DNA of 10,131 bases from Candidatus Poribacteria bacterium (GTDB lineage Bacteria; Poribacteria; WGA-4E; UBA9662), in assembly GCA_002699335.1 (NCBI GenBank), contig PACG01000004.1, positions 1 through 10,131 on the forward strand, read 5' to 3'. Made by a program: the position numbers and the translations under genes. Position 1 is the first letter of the stretch; each line of letters opens with the position of its first letter. The notes beneath the pieces are model-generated. The model was not told the origin of the DNA. It saw nothing but the letters and a program-made list of their open reading frames with translations, and made no database searches. Below are positions 1-7,616 of this stretch, in pieces.

Positions 1-486
1 CCCATTGGCCTTTTGATGAAAACTCAGGGGATAAAACTATTGATGCTACCGGAAACGGCAATGATGGCAAAATTAATGGTGGTAAGTGGGTCGAAGGTAA
101 ATTTAAAGCTGCCTTGGAATTTAATGGTAAAGATGATCATGTGGTTATTCCAGATTCAAAAGATTTAGATTTAGCGCAGGAACCTACTCTTTCTGCTTGG
201 GCCAAATTTCAGGAGCTGAAAGCAGGTGCTTGGAAAAACTTGGTTCGAAAAGAGGGAACATACGTTGTCGAGATCACCGGTCAAAATAGGTTGCAAATGA
301 ATGTTTGGGCTGGAGGTAACTGGCAAAATGGTCAAGCGGTCAGTGGTCCCAATTTAGAGGGGGGTATGGCACTTTATGGTAGGGGTAAAATTACCAGATG
401 TAGGATTAGAAGCCTATCTGGACGGAGAAAAAATGCCACTGGCAATAAAAAGGTGATGTCGATTTGACAGCAAATCCGCTATATAT
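1..486 (+). pseudogene. LamG-like (concanavalin-type jelly roll) domain, frameshifted, partial at the left edge
   Basis: LamG/laminin-G-like domains are beta-sandwich carbohydrate- or protein-binding modules, usually in secreted or surface proteins. From base 3 one frame reads a classic opening: HWPFDENSGDKTIDATGNGN, then DGKINGGKWVEGKF, ALEFNGKDDHVVIPDS and LSAWAKF. This frame carries the domain to about base 360. The family pattern then jumps frame: WHFMVGV and EAYLDGEKMPLAIK are read from 364 on, after a run of six G. It jumps again after a run of five A near 448-452 to GDVDLTANPLYIGTG. Each jump fits one extra base in the homopolymer. The final strands of the domain (usually ending in a DEVxIYNRAL-like stretch) are missing, because FGE-type coding sequence begins at 487. 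The start lies outside the window. The domain call is firm; the identity of the full protein is unknown. Confidence 0.8.
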
Positions 487-655
487 TGGGACTGGTGTCA
501 GGATTGGTATGATAGTCGCGAACGCACCCGGGTGTTGCCGGGCGATAGTTGGCTCAACTTTCCTGACTCCCTGCGGGTGGCTTACCGCGCCCCCCACTTC
601 GCGTAATAGGTACGGCTGCGACGGCGGGTTTCGATGTGTGTCAGGATCGAATTAG
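487..655 (+). pseudogene. C-terminal fragment of an FGE-sulfatase (formylglycine-generating enzyme/SUMF1-like) domain
   Basis: This family includes the enzyme that converts a sulfatase cysteine to formylglycine, and many related secreted proteins of unknown activity. From 487 one frame reads WDWCQDWYDSRERTRVLPGD followed by SWLNFPDSLRVAYRAPHF, matching the family's WEWCxDWY, VLRGGSW and LRxAxR blocks. A TAA at 604-606 interrupts. The closing block RYGCDGGFRCVSGSN is read one frame over from about 608 to a TAG at 653-655, matching the usual GFRCV end. Only about the last 55 residues remain, with no start and no N-terminal part. The GG of RGGSW is altered to GD, and one frameshift separates the last two motifs. 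The fragment is joined directly to a truncated LamG domain, which looks like a deletion scar. Family identity is confident; function as a gene is excluded. Confidence 0.82.
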
Positions 656-667
656 TTGCTCCTGAAC

Positions 668-694
668 CGCACGAAGTGCGTCCCTGTTACAGGG
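668..694. repeat. Two adjacent short hairpins inside the coiled-coil protein 3' end
   Basis: CGCAC/GTGCG (668-672 and 676-680, 3-base loop) is followed one base later by CCCTG/CAGGG (682-686 and 690-694, 3-base loop). Both lie within the last codons of the minus-strand coiled-coil protein. They may be chance stems in coding sequence. There is no following T run, so a terminator is not claimed. Confidence 0.3.
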
Positions 695-1110
695 GCGCCA
701 CCAGAATGCCTTCAACCGTTGGAACAACGAGCGAGAGCGAATCTTGGCTAATTGCTGATGTTCCGCTTGATAACGGCTTTCGGTTAGAGCTTGGAGCTGT
801 GGCGACTGATCGAGAGTAGACTGTAAGCGTTCGATCTGCTGGTCTTTGGTGGCCAGTTGTTCGTCTTTTACGGTTAGCTGATGGTCCTGGCTGACTATGT
901 CTTTCTTGTAGGATATTAGTAGGGGCTTTGGTGCTTTTGTCGTCATAGTATTCGAGGCAACGATGGACGTAGGCTGAGATATTTAGTTGCGCTGATTTGG
1001 CTTTAGCCTCAATGATAGTAAGGTATTCTTGACCTGCGATAATGGCGATCCGTTGGTTTTTTGTGTTGGTCCTATTAGTAGGATTACGTCTGATATAAGC
1101 TCGACGTTTC

Positions 1111-1134
1111 AAATTCGCAATTAGTTGCGAATTT
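1111..1134. repeat. Palindrome 1 of 3: AAATTCG-type inverted repeat in the 5' end of the RHH gene
   Basis: The arms AAATTCGCAA (1111-1120) and TTGCGAATTT (1125-1134) are perfect complements around a 4-base centre, TTAG. It lies within the first codons of the minus-strand ribbon-helix-helix gene and overlaps the next palindrome by five bases. The outer seven bases of each arm are identical to those of the palindrome at 1253-1276. Autoregulatory operators for RHH proteins are commonly palindromes near the start codon, so an operator role is a reasonable inference. Confidence 0.7.
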
Positions 1135-1151
1135 CGCATTAATGCGAAATT
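1130..1151. repeat. Palindrome 2 of 3: perfect 22-bp inverted repeat spanning the RHH start codon
   Basis: AATTTCGCATT (1130-1140) is followed directly by its exact complement AATGCGAAATT (1141-1151), with no spacer. The preferred ATG of the minus-strand RHH gene (1139-1137) lies inside it, so binding or hairpin formation here could block initiation. It shares the TTCGC core with palindrome 1 and the CATTAATG centre with palindrome 3. Confidence 0.75.
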
Positions 1152-1214
1152 TAACACCAAACCAGGCATATCAGGCCAGATGCAACGCCGAAGATAACAA
1201 AACAACAGGTGATC

Positions 1215-1236
1215 AGCCGAGATGTGGTTGTCGGCT
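1215..1236. repeat. Stem-loop upstream of the isomerase gene
   Basis: AGCCGA (1215-1220) and TCGGCT (1231-1236) form a 6-bp stem with a 10-base loop in the intergenic gap between the divergent RHH and isomerase genes. It has no T run. It could be a leader hairpin or chance. Confidence 0.35.
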
Positions 1237-1252
1237 AGACCTACTACAAACC

Positions 1253-1276
1253 AAATTCGTCATTAATGACGAATTT
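1253..1276. repeat. Palindrome 3 of 3: perfect 24-bp inverted repeat between the divergent genes
   Basis: AAATTCGTCATT (1253-1264) is followed directly by its exact complement AATGACGAATTT (1265-1276). It lies about 115 bases upstream of the RHH ATG and 40 bases upstream of the isomerase ATG, so it could act on either gene. Similarity to palindromes 1 and 2 suggests a common binding protein. The neighbouring RHH protein is the obvious candidate, but this is inference. Confidence 0.75.
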
Positions 1277-1304
1277 CTACTAGCTCAAACCACGTTGAAT
1301 ATAG

Positions 1305-1311
1305 AAGGAGG
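1305..1311 (+). promoter_or_regulatory. Shine-Dalgarno site of the isomerase gene
   Basis: AAGGAGG ends five bases before the ATG at 1317. This is the strongest ribosome binding site seen in the window and fixes the start. An ATG at 1312 would stop after two codons. Confidence 0.85.
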
Positions 1312-1316
1312 ATGAA

Positions 1317-2153
1317 ATGAGACTTGGTGGCCCTTTATTTGATCAGATTACAGATGCTGCCAGTTGGGTGGCCTCTATTAAGGCACATGGTTATAGTGCG
1401 GCCTATTGCCCCATCGGCCCTGAGGCTGATGATGCAACCGTACAGGATTACACCAACGCAGCTAGAGAAAATAATATTGTGATTGCCGAGGTAGGCGCCT
1501 GGAGTAATCCGATCAGCCCAAATGAAGAAGAGCGCAAAACCGCAATCCAGAAATGCCAGGACCTACTAGCTCATGCCGATCGTATGGGGGCGTTGTGTTG
1601 TGTCAATATTGCCGGCTCCAGAAGTAACAAATGGGACGGGCCAGCGGCTGACAACCTATCTCCTGAAACTTTCGATCTGATCGTTGAAACGACCAGAGCC
1701 ATCATTGACAATGTTAATCCGGTGAACACTTTCTATACACTAGAAATGATGCCCTGGATTTTTCCCGATAGTCCAACGAGTTATCTCCGTTTGATTGAAG
1801 CCATTGACCGTCCGCAGTGTGCGGTTCATCTGGACCCGGTGAATATTGTTAACAGTCCATCCCGTTTTTTTGACACCGGCCGACTTATTAGTCGATGCTT
1901 TGAGTTGCTAGGTCCCTATATTAAAAGTTGTCATGGTAAAGATATTGTCCTGTCACAAAACCTTACCGTGCATTTGGACGAAACACGGCCGGGATTAGGT
2001 GGATTGGATTACGCAGTGTTCCTGAAAGAGCTGGATAAGTTATCGCCCGATATTCCGCTGATGCTAGAACACCTTCCAACGGAGGAGGAATACCGACTAG
2101 CGGCTGAATACATTCGATCTGTAGCTGGGGAAAACCAGATTAAGATTTATTAA
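1317..2153 (+). CDS. Sugar phosphate isomerase/epimerase-like TIM-barrel protein (AP endonuclease 2 family)
   Basis: Complete 278-residue protein of the xylose isomerase-like TIM-barrel superfamily, whose members isomerise or epimerise sugars and polyols (inosose, tagatose, hydroxypyruvate types) with a divalent metal. The length is typical. Likely metal ligands fall at the expected strand ends: Glu143 in TLEMMPW, Asp173 in VHLDPVN, His206 in SCHGKD and Glu251 in MLEHL. The N-terminus, RLGGPLFDQITDAASWVASI, has the short first strand and helix usual in this family, with no signal peptide, so it is probably cytoplasmic. The start is set by AAGGAGG five bases upstream. The frame is undamaged, in contrast to both sides. 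No partner dehydrogenase or transporter is intact nearby, so the substrate cannot be named. Relatives in Poribacteria and Planctomycetes sit in sugar or polyol catabolism clusters. A palindrome 40 bases upstream may regulate it. Confidence 0.9.
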   Translation: MRLGGPLFDQITDAASWVASIKAHGYSAAYCPIGPEADDATVQDYTNAARENNIVIAEVGAWSNPISPNEEERKTAIQKCQDLLAHADRMGALCCVNIAGSRSNKWDGPAADNLSPETFDLIVETTRAIIDNVNPVNTFYTLEMMPWIFPDSPTSYLRLIEAIDRPQCAVHLDPVNIVNSPSRFFDTGRLISRCFELLGPYIKSCHGKDIVLSQNLTVHLDETRPGLGGLDYAVFLKELDKLSPDIPLMLEHLPTEEEYRLAAEYIRSVAGENQIKIY

Positions 2154-2365
2154 CATATATCTTCATATAGAACAGGCTTTTTTAGCCGCTGCAGGAACGA
2201 CGGCCCTCAATCTTGGCTAATTCGGATTCGTGCCGTTGTCGGACATGGCGTGGAGTTGTTGGGCTTGATGGATAGTGGATGGTCCAGACTGAGTAAAAAC
2301 TGAGGCTTGCCTTCTTTTTTCCTACTAACTTCAAATATTCTGATTTCCAGCCCGATTCGATAGAG
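2150..2365 (-). pseudogene. Probable remnant of a second copy of the RHH/coiled-coil protein
   Basis: On the minus strand, downstream of the isomerase, fragments in three frames echo the protein at 641-1139. They are a strand-like RIGLEIRI near 2362-2338, a shifted SEYLKLVGKKKASLSFYS resembling its QEYLTIIEAKAKSAQLNIS helix, and RHESELAKIEG followed, after a shift, by SFLQRLKK. The last two match its EHQQLAKIRSRSLFQRLK. The DNA of the two tails shares the exact stretch AATTAGCCAAGATT. The long coiled coil between RHH and tail is missing, so this would be an internally deleted, frameshifted copy. The tail relation is fairly convincing; the RHH part is weaker. It places the isomerase between two relatives of one gene. 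Confidence 0.45.
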
Positions 2366-2520
2366 GCTGTACTGCCAAGTATGGGTGTAGTTGAAAGTAA
2401 CCCGCACGGGGGACATTGACCCTACGGGGTAATCAGGCAGGGCATCAGCTGCCCAGTTGGTACCCTTTTTCCATCTCCCACACCAACTCTTTCTAATTCT
2501 GTTTCTGTTGACCTGAAATG
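2366..2520. other. Unassigned gap between RHH remnant and the CotH pseudogene
   Basis: No gene recognised. The minus strand has short open stretches (for example KKGTNWAADALPDYPVGSM) that may be a degraded continuation of either neighbour. The true 3' boundary of the CotH-type gene may lie in here. Confidence 0.4.
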
Positions 2521-5500
2521 TCAGGCCGTTAATCGCCGGATTCGGCCTTCGGTGCGATGATGCCCAACTTGTAATGTGTTTCTATTGTTCCCTATGACTC
2601 GGCGGGGAGGTGTGAAATGACTTGTTCGAGCAGAATTACTGCCCGGTGTACCACCTCGTTCCAGCCTAGAAACCCAGTTTGTGTGAGAATCGGTGTTACC
2701 CAGCGGGTCGACGATTTCCTGCGAGTGGCCATTGCCATTAGCCAGCCGAGGCCAATTGCTACCATCGTCATATCGAACTGAAGTAACCAGGTGGCCGTTC
2801 GCATTACGATGGACCAGTTTCTCGCCATTATTGGCCAAACTGCCACCGAACCAACCTAGGACTTAAATTTGGGGTAACGCCGGACAAATGCCTCTGAGTT
2901 CGCCTTGGAAGCTAGTGCGATACGCTGTCGAGGAGCAATTGAATCCTCCATGCCAAAGGTGAAATCAATTTCCTTGAACCGAAACCATTTCAGGGTGACT
3001 TTAACATTACTGGTGTTAGGTAGTTCCACAAATTCGTATCCGTTGCCGCCAAGCGGGTTGTACATCACTTCGCTGATGCGGATGGGAATTCCTAGATCTG
3101 CCGGGAAAAAGGTGGCCTCAGTCAGAGGACTCCATCGGTCGTTGGCCCAAGTACGGGCCTTGACGGTGACCGGTCGGTTAATGAAAATTGCGTTTTGTAG
3201 GCATGGGGCAGGTCAGACTTAATATTGGTTGGCCTGGGTCAGCACCATCTAGCGTGTAATAAACTTGGCCAACGGAAGTTGTGACATCTAATCGGTAGCC
3301 AACCGGTACCTGGCCTCCGTGTGGGCTGAAGTGAGGTGCATTCTCAGATCGTTGAATTCCCACGCTGGCCATTTGACGCATTACCACTGTCCGTCGATTG
3401 GGAATCCACCGTTCCTCAATATAGGGGTTCATCTTGGGGAATACCCCCTTCATGATATCACGCAATTCCGCATGAAGACGGAAGATGTTTTGGTCGCTTA
3501 ACGCACCGCCATTAAAATAGTGCTTTTGCCCCCGGTCCGCAAACCTCAGACGGAAATCCGGGTTGCGTAGTAAAGAACGGAACATCCGAGCAATATCCGA
3601 GGGGCCAGTCAAGGGTCCCTCAGTTAAGTTGTTTGAGAAAACTGTTCGTCGTTGTGGCCAGCGTTGGTTTCTTAATGTACCAAGTATTCTTTCGCGATCC
3701 GTGCCGAATGCCCGCTCACCGTCCCATACGTAGACCCTCCACTTGCCTGGTCAACACATTGGCGGACCACACGCGAGTTGTTATTGGGCTAGTCATTCAG
3801 AGCGGTATAAACATTTAACATGGTGTCATCGATGAAGTTATCTATATCGAGTTGTTGAACTGCCTCAGCGTAATTATCAGCAATGGAGAAGTCAGGGCCG
3901 ACCACCGCTCGTTTCAGCCGATTCCACTCGATAGCATCGCCCTGGCGAATTTCGTCCCATTGGGCAATGTATGTCCCATTGGTTTCCACCTCCGTGCCGT
4001 GATCGTAGAAAATTGCTATCAATACGTTCAACGGGATTGTAGTAGCCTTGGCACCTCCCATTCAAATAAAGGTCGATGATGTTGCCTTGACTGGCAGCTT
4101 GTCCCATATCGTAAGGCAACGGATGAGTTCGTCCACAATAAAGAGGGTTAGTGGGACCATTCATTCCAGCCCGCAGCACCAAATGCTCAAATCCCTCCAC
4201 ATGGAGCCCGGGGGAAACGGATATTTCAGTCGTGGCCCCCATAATTACTCCGAAAATATAGTCGAAAAGAACACTTTCCGGTGGGTGGCCCGGAGTTGGG
4301 TTTGTAGTTGTGACGGATATAATCTCCGCCCTAGTCTATCTGAAACCCGCCTTTCTTCTGACCAGGGACTAATAATTCAGCCGAGACAGGCCGTTCCCAG
4401 TCTAGACCACGCTTGGTAGTATTAGGTGGATCCCTTTCCATAATGCCGCTGTTGCCCCAGAGATTACTGTGGTCAATGACCAAAGAGAGTACAGGCAAGG
4501 AATTGATGGCTGTTGAATCTCCAAAAATATAGTTTTGGTAACTACGTTGAAGGGCAGGCTCGCGTCCGCGAACACTGCGGCCCTCAGCACAGTAATTTGG
4601 TTAATCCGAATCGGATGTCGGTAGACCTGGCTATGGGTAGCGGTTGGTTCGGAGTAGTCAGTGGTGTATCGGATGGTAGCACCAAGTTGCGAAGAAGCAA
4701 GGCTGACTGAAAAAGGGGAGTTGAAAAACACACGCTCCTGGCTGAAAACAAGCCCTTGTAGTAAGGACTCAATACCCCCCTGCTATTTTGCCTGCCGGGA
4801 GTCGGTTGGGAAAAATAACTCCACTTGCAGGTTTCCAACAACCCATACGAATAATCATTCCGTTGTTGCGGATGGGTAGACCGAATCCCATCTATTAACT
4901 GCCGTGGCAACTCTGAATTTAATAGCCTAGAAATTCTCCCTTAGTGTTCAGCTTGAAGTTGGCGGGCAGTTGCTGTTTGGAGGCATGGCGATTCTTGGCC
5001 GAAGCAAAGACCAGCATATATTCTCCAGCGGCGATGGATACTGCTGGAAACACCTACTTACCCGGCTTTTGTTGGTCGTCGCTCAAAGACCAGCCGCTAA
5101 GATTGACCGCCTTTGAACCAATGTTCTTCAACTCAATCCAGTCGTTGCTTTCCTCATCCTCATCCAAGAGGCCATTCTGGTTGGAGGCGAGGAACTTGTT
5201 AATTACTACATCGCCGGCTTTGTGATCTAACTGGATCGTATAAAACCAGCTATTTGCAGCTAGTTGATTGGGTGGAAAGGCTTGATCGGTAATGAGATGT
5301 TCATCGATCCAAGCAATGATCACTGTTCCTATTGTGATAGCCTTGAAATCTAGCTGCCAAGGGCCATTAGCGTAACCTTTGACCGAAGTCGGCGCGTTGC
5401 CGTTAATTCGGATATCGCTGCTGTCGAAACTTGTCATAGCTTCGCTAAAGAAAATCCGGAGACGATCAAGGTGCGAACAGTGTCTCCGGGCATCAGGATT

Positions 5501-6446
5501 ACTTCGACTACACTCGGTAGGACATCGTCTACGATCCGGTATTTTCGCCTTTCGTTTGCCGAAGTTGCCTCAAATAGATTGGGTGGATGCGCCATGTCCT
5601 GTATCTTGTAGTTGGGAGCCCAAGTTTAGGAAGACATTCCCGTCGTCAAACGGTAAAAATGAAGGTCCAAGTCTCGTTTTTCCCCGTTACACTTTGGGCG
5701 GGTTGTCCTTTGAGCCGAAGATCATCTGCGTCAACACCCGTAACCGGTTCAGTGAAGCGCACGGTGACCTGTGGTAGTTTTGCTACCGGTCCGAATGGAG
5801 GAGAAATAGATGCTTCTAGCAGCGGATCAACGTCTGTTCCAATCAATGCCAACCGGTATTGATTGGAAAGTCGCTACTAGTAGGACTGATATTGGCCCTT
5901 GGATAGCGATCAGGTTGGCTCCCTTTTTCAGGAATGAGATCAGGTTGGGAATCTCAAACGTTTCAAACTCTTCCGACTCATGTGTCTTAGAGGCCAAACT
6001 GTTGAACAGGAGGCTTGTTGGAACATTGACCGAAAGCACCTCTTGGCTGTTGATCCAAACCTTGAAACCGTCATCATAATCTATCATGAAATCGAGGACT
6101 GAGATATACTCGGGGTTGTTCAAGGTGAAGCAACGTTGCAAATATAGGGTAGAGTCACGTCTTCGCATATTACCTAGAAATGTGCCGCCTGCTCCATCGC
6201 CATAGCGAAAAGGCGCAGAGCCAGTTTTCCATCCGGTGTCGTTGAAATTAGTTTCCCACCAACAACACTTCAGCTTCGACGGATCTTGAGCCCCCTTGAA
6301 ATATTTCCACTCCGAGCCACGATGGAAAATCAGCTTGGCTGAAGCGATAGCCTAATCACCGTTCTTGGCTTTTTTCCCTCTTTAGAAATTCCTTCACCAA
6401 TCTGAGGCCAAACAATCAATACCAATAATAACCAAATCCTACTCAC
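2521..6446 (-). pseudogene. Large CotH-kinase/lamin-tail surface protein gene, heavily decayed
   Basis: The original protein of roughly 1,300 residues can be followed in order. A GTG start at 6446 has GGAG upstream and a hydrophobic signal peptide (SRIWLLLVLIVWPQ). Next comes an N-terminal module with EWKYFKG, RYGDGAGG and DYDDGFKVWINSQEVL (6350-5850). Two Ig-like repeats follow (VTVRFTEPVTGVDADDLRLK near 5790, and FFSEAMTSFDSSDIRING near 5420). Then come a lamin-tail domain (INKFLASNQNGLLDEDEE to GEFLGY, 5210-4930), a chitobiase-C-like repeat (GATIRYTTDYSEPTATHSQV, near 4680), a CotH kinase domain (FEHLVLRAGMNGPTNPL; LYLNGRCQGYYNPVERID; VYVWDGERAFGTDRER; 4480-3600), a second chitobiase-like repeat (VYYTLDGADPGQP, 3250) and a second lamin-tail domain (SEVMYNPLGGNGYEFVEL to VTSVRYDDG, 3080-2650). 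CotH domains are protein kinases, first known from spore coats. At least ten frame changes and in-frame stops near 5610, 5054 and 4320 rule out a product. The 3' end is uncertain. Confidence 0.88.
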
Positions 6447-6718
6447 TTTAAATTCTCCATCAGTGGCGGCATAAAGGATATCATCAACCTATCCATTTGC
6501 TGTTAACCCAGTCATGAAGCGCATTTGATTCACCCACATTATTTCGTACTCTTATTGGCAAAGTAATAAATAAGATTTGTACCAGCAATCTGAACCGTTT
6601 ACCCTATCTTCATTTACGAAGACTAGTTTACCCTCTAGATGCCACATGAGACGAATGCAAAATTGGGAAGACTTCAAATTAAGACTACGTAGAAAAATAG
6701 ACGTTGGGTGGTCGACGG
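6447..6718. other. Intergenic stretch without a recognised gene
   Basis: AT-rich spacer between the decayed CotH gene and the membrane-protein remnant. It should contain the former CotH promoter. GGAG at 6458-6455 serves the GTG start at 6446. Nothing else is recognised. Confidence 0.4.
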
Positions 6719-6880
6719 TTAGTCTGGCATGATCCGATAGCCGGTACTAATTCCCGTTGCCAGGCCAATAATGGTCCACAATCCAGCACAGACCATTTCA
6801 TCACCTCTACTAATACTTAAGGCGAGCATCTCTATAAGCTTTTAATCCGCCGTATTTAACAATGGCGAACTTCATGGCCT
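6719..6880 (-). pseudogene. C-terminal remnant of a DUF6785-type integral membrane protein
   Basis: Two pieces in different frames match the end of large multi-pass membrane proteins of the DUF6785/DUF6784 group, common in Planctomycetes, Verrucomicrobia and Poribacteria. Reading from 6875, MKFAIVKYGGLKAYRDARL resembles the family's WLIKxxxLRYGGLxxYRxxRP block. After a frame change, SRGDEMVCAGLW and TIIGLATGISTGYRIMPD run to a TAA at 6719-6721. These resemble the closing GLxxGExxxxGLW helix and its short tail. The rest of the protein, normally several hundred residues, is not recoverable in frame upstream, though hydrophobic scraps such as WWILPIFILP (near 7070) could belong to it. Its role in these bacteria is unknown. 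The assignment rests on recalled family patterns and needs a profile search. Confidence 0.5.
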
Positions 6881-7604
6881 AACCCAAGAATTTCCCGGCA
6901 TAAGATCTCATGGGGGTTGAAAAGCTAATCCCTTTTGGGACCGATGATTGGGTCAGTCTGTGCCCAGGACAACGTCCAAGCTCATGCCTATGAACACATA
7001 TTGGCCAATTAGTCCGTTGGCATTCTCATTAAGCCCATGCTTCTAGGCAGGATAAAGATGGGCAAAATCCACCAATGGTTCCAAAGCTTGGCTAATAGTA
7101 ACAACAATAATCAATGCATATCAGGGGCATTCATAAAATCATCTTCAATCCCCCTCAAATCGCAGCTCAGTATGGCTGGCAATTTTCATGCTTAGACAAC
7201 CTGAATTATTCACAACGCCGTGATTAGCGATTTTCTCTGCATTTGGATTGGCACTGGGCTTGATGATTAGCTGGCGTCTTAGATTGAAAGCCATATGCTG
7301 TTTGATAGGCAGGATATACTCATGGATAGGTTCTAAAACAAACTAGATTGGATCTCGATAGGAGACATTGCCATGGTGATCAACATAGCTTTAGGATTCA
7401 GTGACCAACTTAAACCATGCTGGCCAGAACCTCAATTAATCTCTTGATTTTGGTTAATGACGCGATTGTATTCTTTTTTCAGTTCAGATGTTGATTTTTG
7501 AATGAATTTAGATTTTCTCGCTACTTCTTAGGGCAATTGGCAGCAGTTTGCCAATTGTTGCCTGAATCAATAGTCTGAATCAGGAAGAAATACACAGGTA
7601 CAGC
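6881..7604. other. Decayed region, no intact gene; one unassigned minus-strand fragment
   Basis: Stops are frequent in all frames. The longest coherent piece is on the minus strand from about 7345 to a TGA at 7145-7147, containing LEPIHEYILPIKQHMAFNLR, then KPSANPNAEKIANHG and ASHTELRFEGD. It has protein-like composition but I do not recognise it. An upstream scrap in the same frame reads VDHHGNVSYRDPI before a stop. Most of this stretch is probably old coding sequence beyond recognition. Confidence 0.45.
7534..7557. repeat. Perfect 9-bp stem-loop in non-coding DNA
   Basis: CAATTGGCA (7534-7542) and TGCCAATTG (7549-7557) pair perfectly around the loop GCAGTT. A weaker CCTGA/TCAGG pair follows at 7561-7584. 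No T run follows, so a factor-independent terminator is not supported. It may be a terminator remnant, an operator or chance. Confidence 0.45.
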
Positions 7605-7616
7605 TTGCTCTCAGTT

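Larger units (their letters stand above)
641..1139 (-). pseudogene. Ribbon-helix-helix (Arc/MobC-like) DNA-binding protein with coiled-coil tail, split by one frameshift
   Basis: Reading from an ATG at 1139, residues 30-66 resemble a ribbon-helix-helix fold: a beta strand (RIAIIA), helix A (QEYLTIIEAKAKSA), then LNISAYVHRCLEYYDD as helix B. Such folds occur in plasmid mobilisation accessory proteins (MobC), antitoxins and Arc/MetJ repressors, which dimerise and bind palindromic operators. Between about 946 and 890 the sensible sequence passes to another frame. That frame gives a charged, glutamine-rich coiled coil (VKDEQLATKDQQIERLQ, then LQALTESRYQAEHQQLAKI) and a basic/aromatic end (SLFQRLKAFWWRP), stopping at 641-643. 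Both frames are otherwise open, so there is a single lesion. Upstream starts at 1169 and 1205 are possible; 1139 is preferred because the palindromes sit across it. No relaxase is nearby. Family placement is by pattern only. Confidence 0.55.

Noticed and set aside
406..597. Minus-strand open frame of 63 codons
   Set aside because: Antisense to the LamG/FGE motifs on the plus strand and without domain features.
1111..1276. CRISPR array or insertion-sequence ends
   Set aside because: The repeats are palindromic, unequally spaced and only three, with no spacers, Cas genes, transposase or target-site duplication.
2175..2190. GGCT-TTTTT-AGCC as a terminator of the isomerase gene
   Set aside because: Only a 4-bp stem with the T run in the loop instead of after the stem; it also lies in the RHH-remnant tail.
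2905..3222. Plus-strand open frame opposite the second lamin-tail region
   Set aside because: Its translation has no domain features, whereas the minus strand here reads SEVMYNPLGGNGYEFVEL and related lamin-tail motifs.
4048..4419. Plus-strand open frame of about 123 codons
   Set aside because: It is antisense to the CotH kinase motifs (FEHLVLRAGMN, YYNPVERID), which are clearly the real coding sense.
5379..5862. Overlapping plus-strand open frames
   Set aside because: Antisense shadow of the Ig-like repeats; the minus strand gives VTVRFTEPVTGVDADDL.
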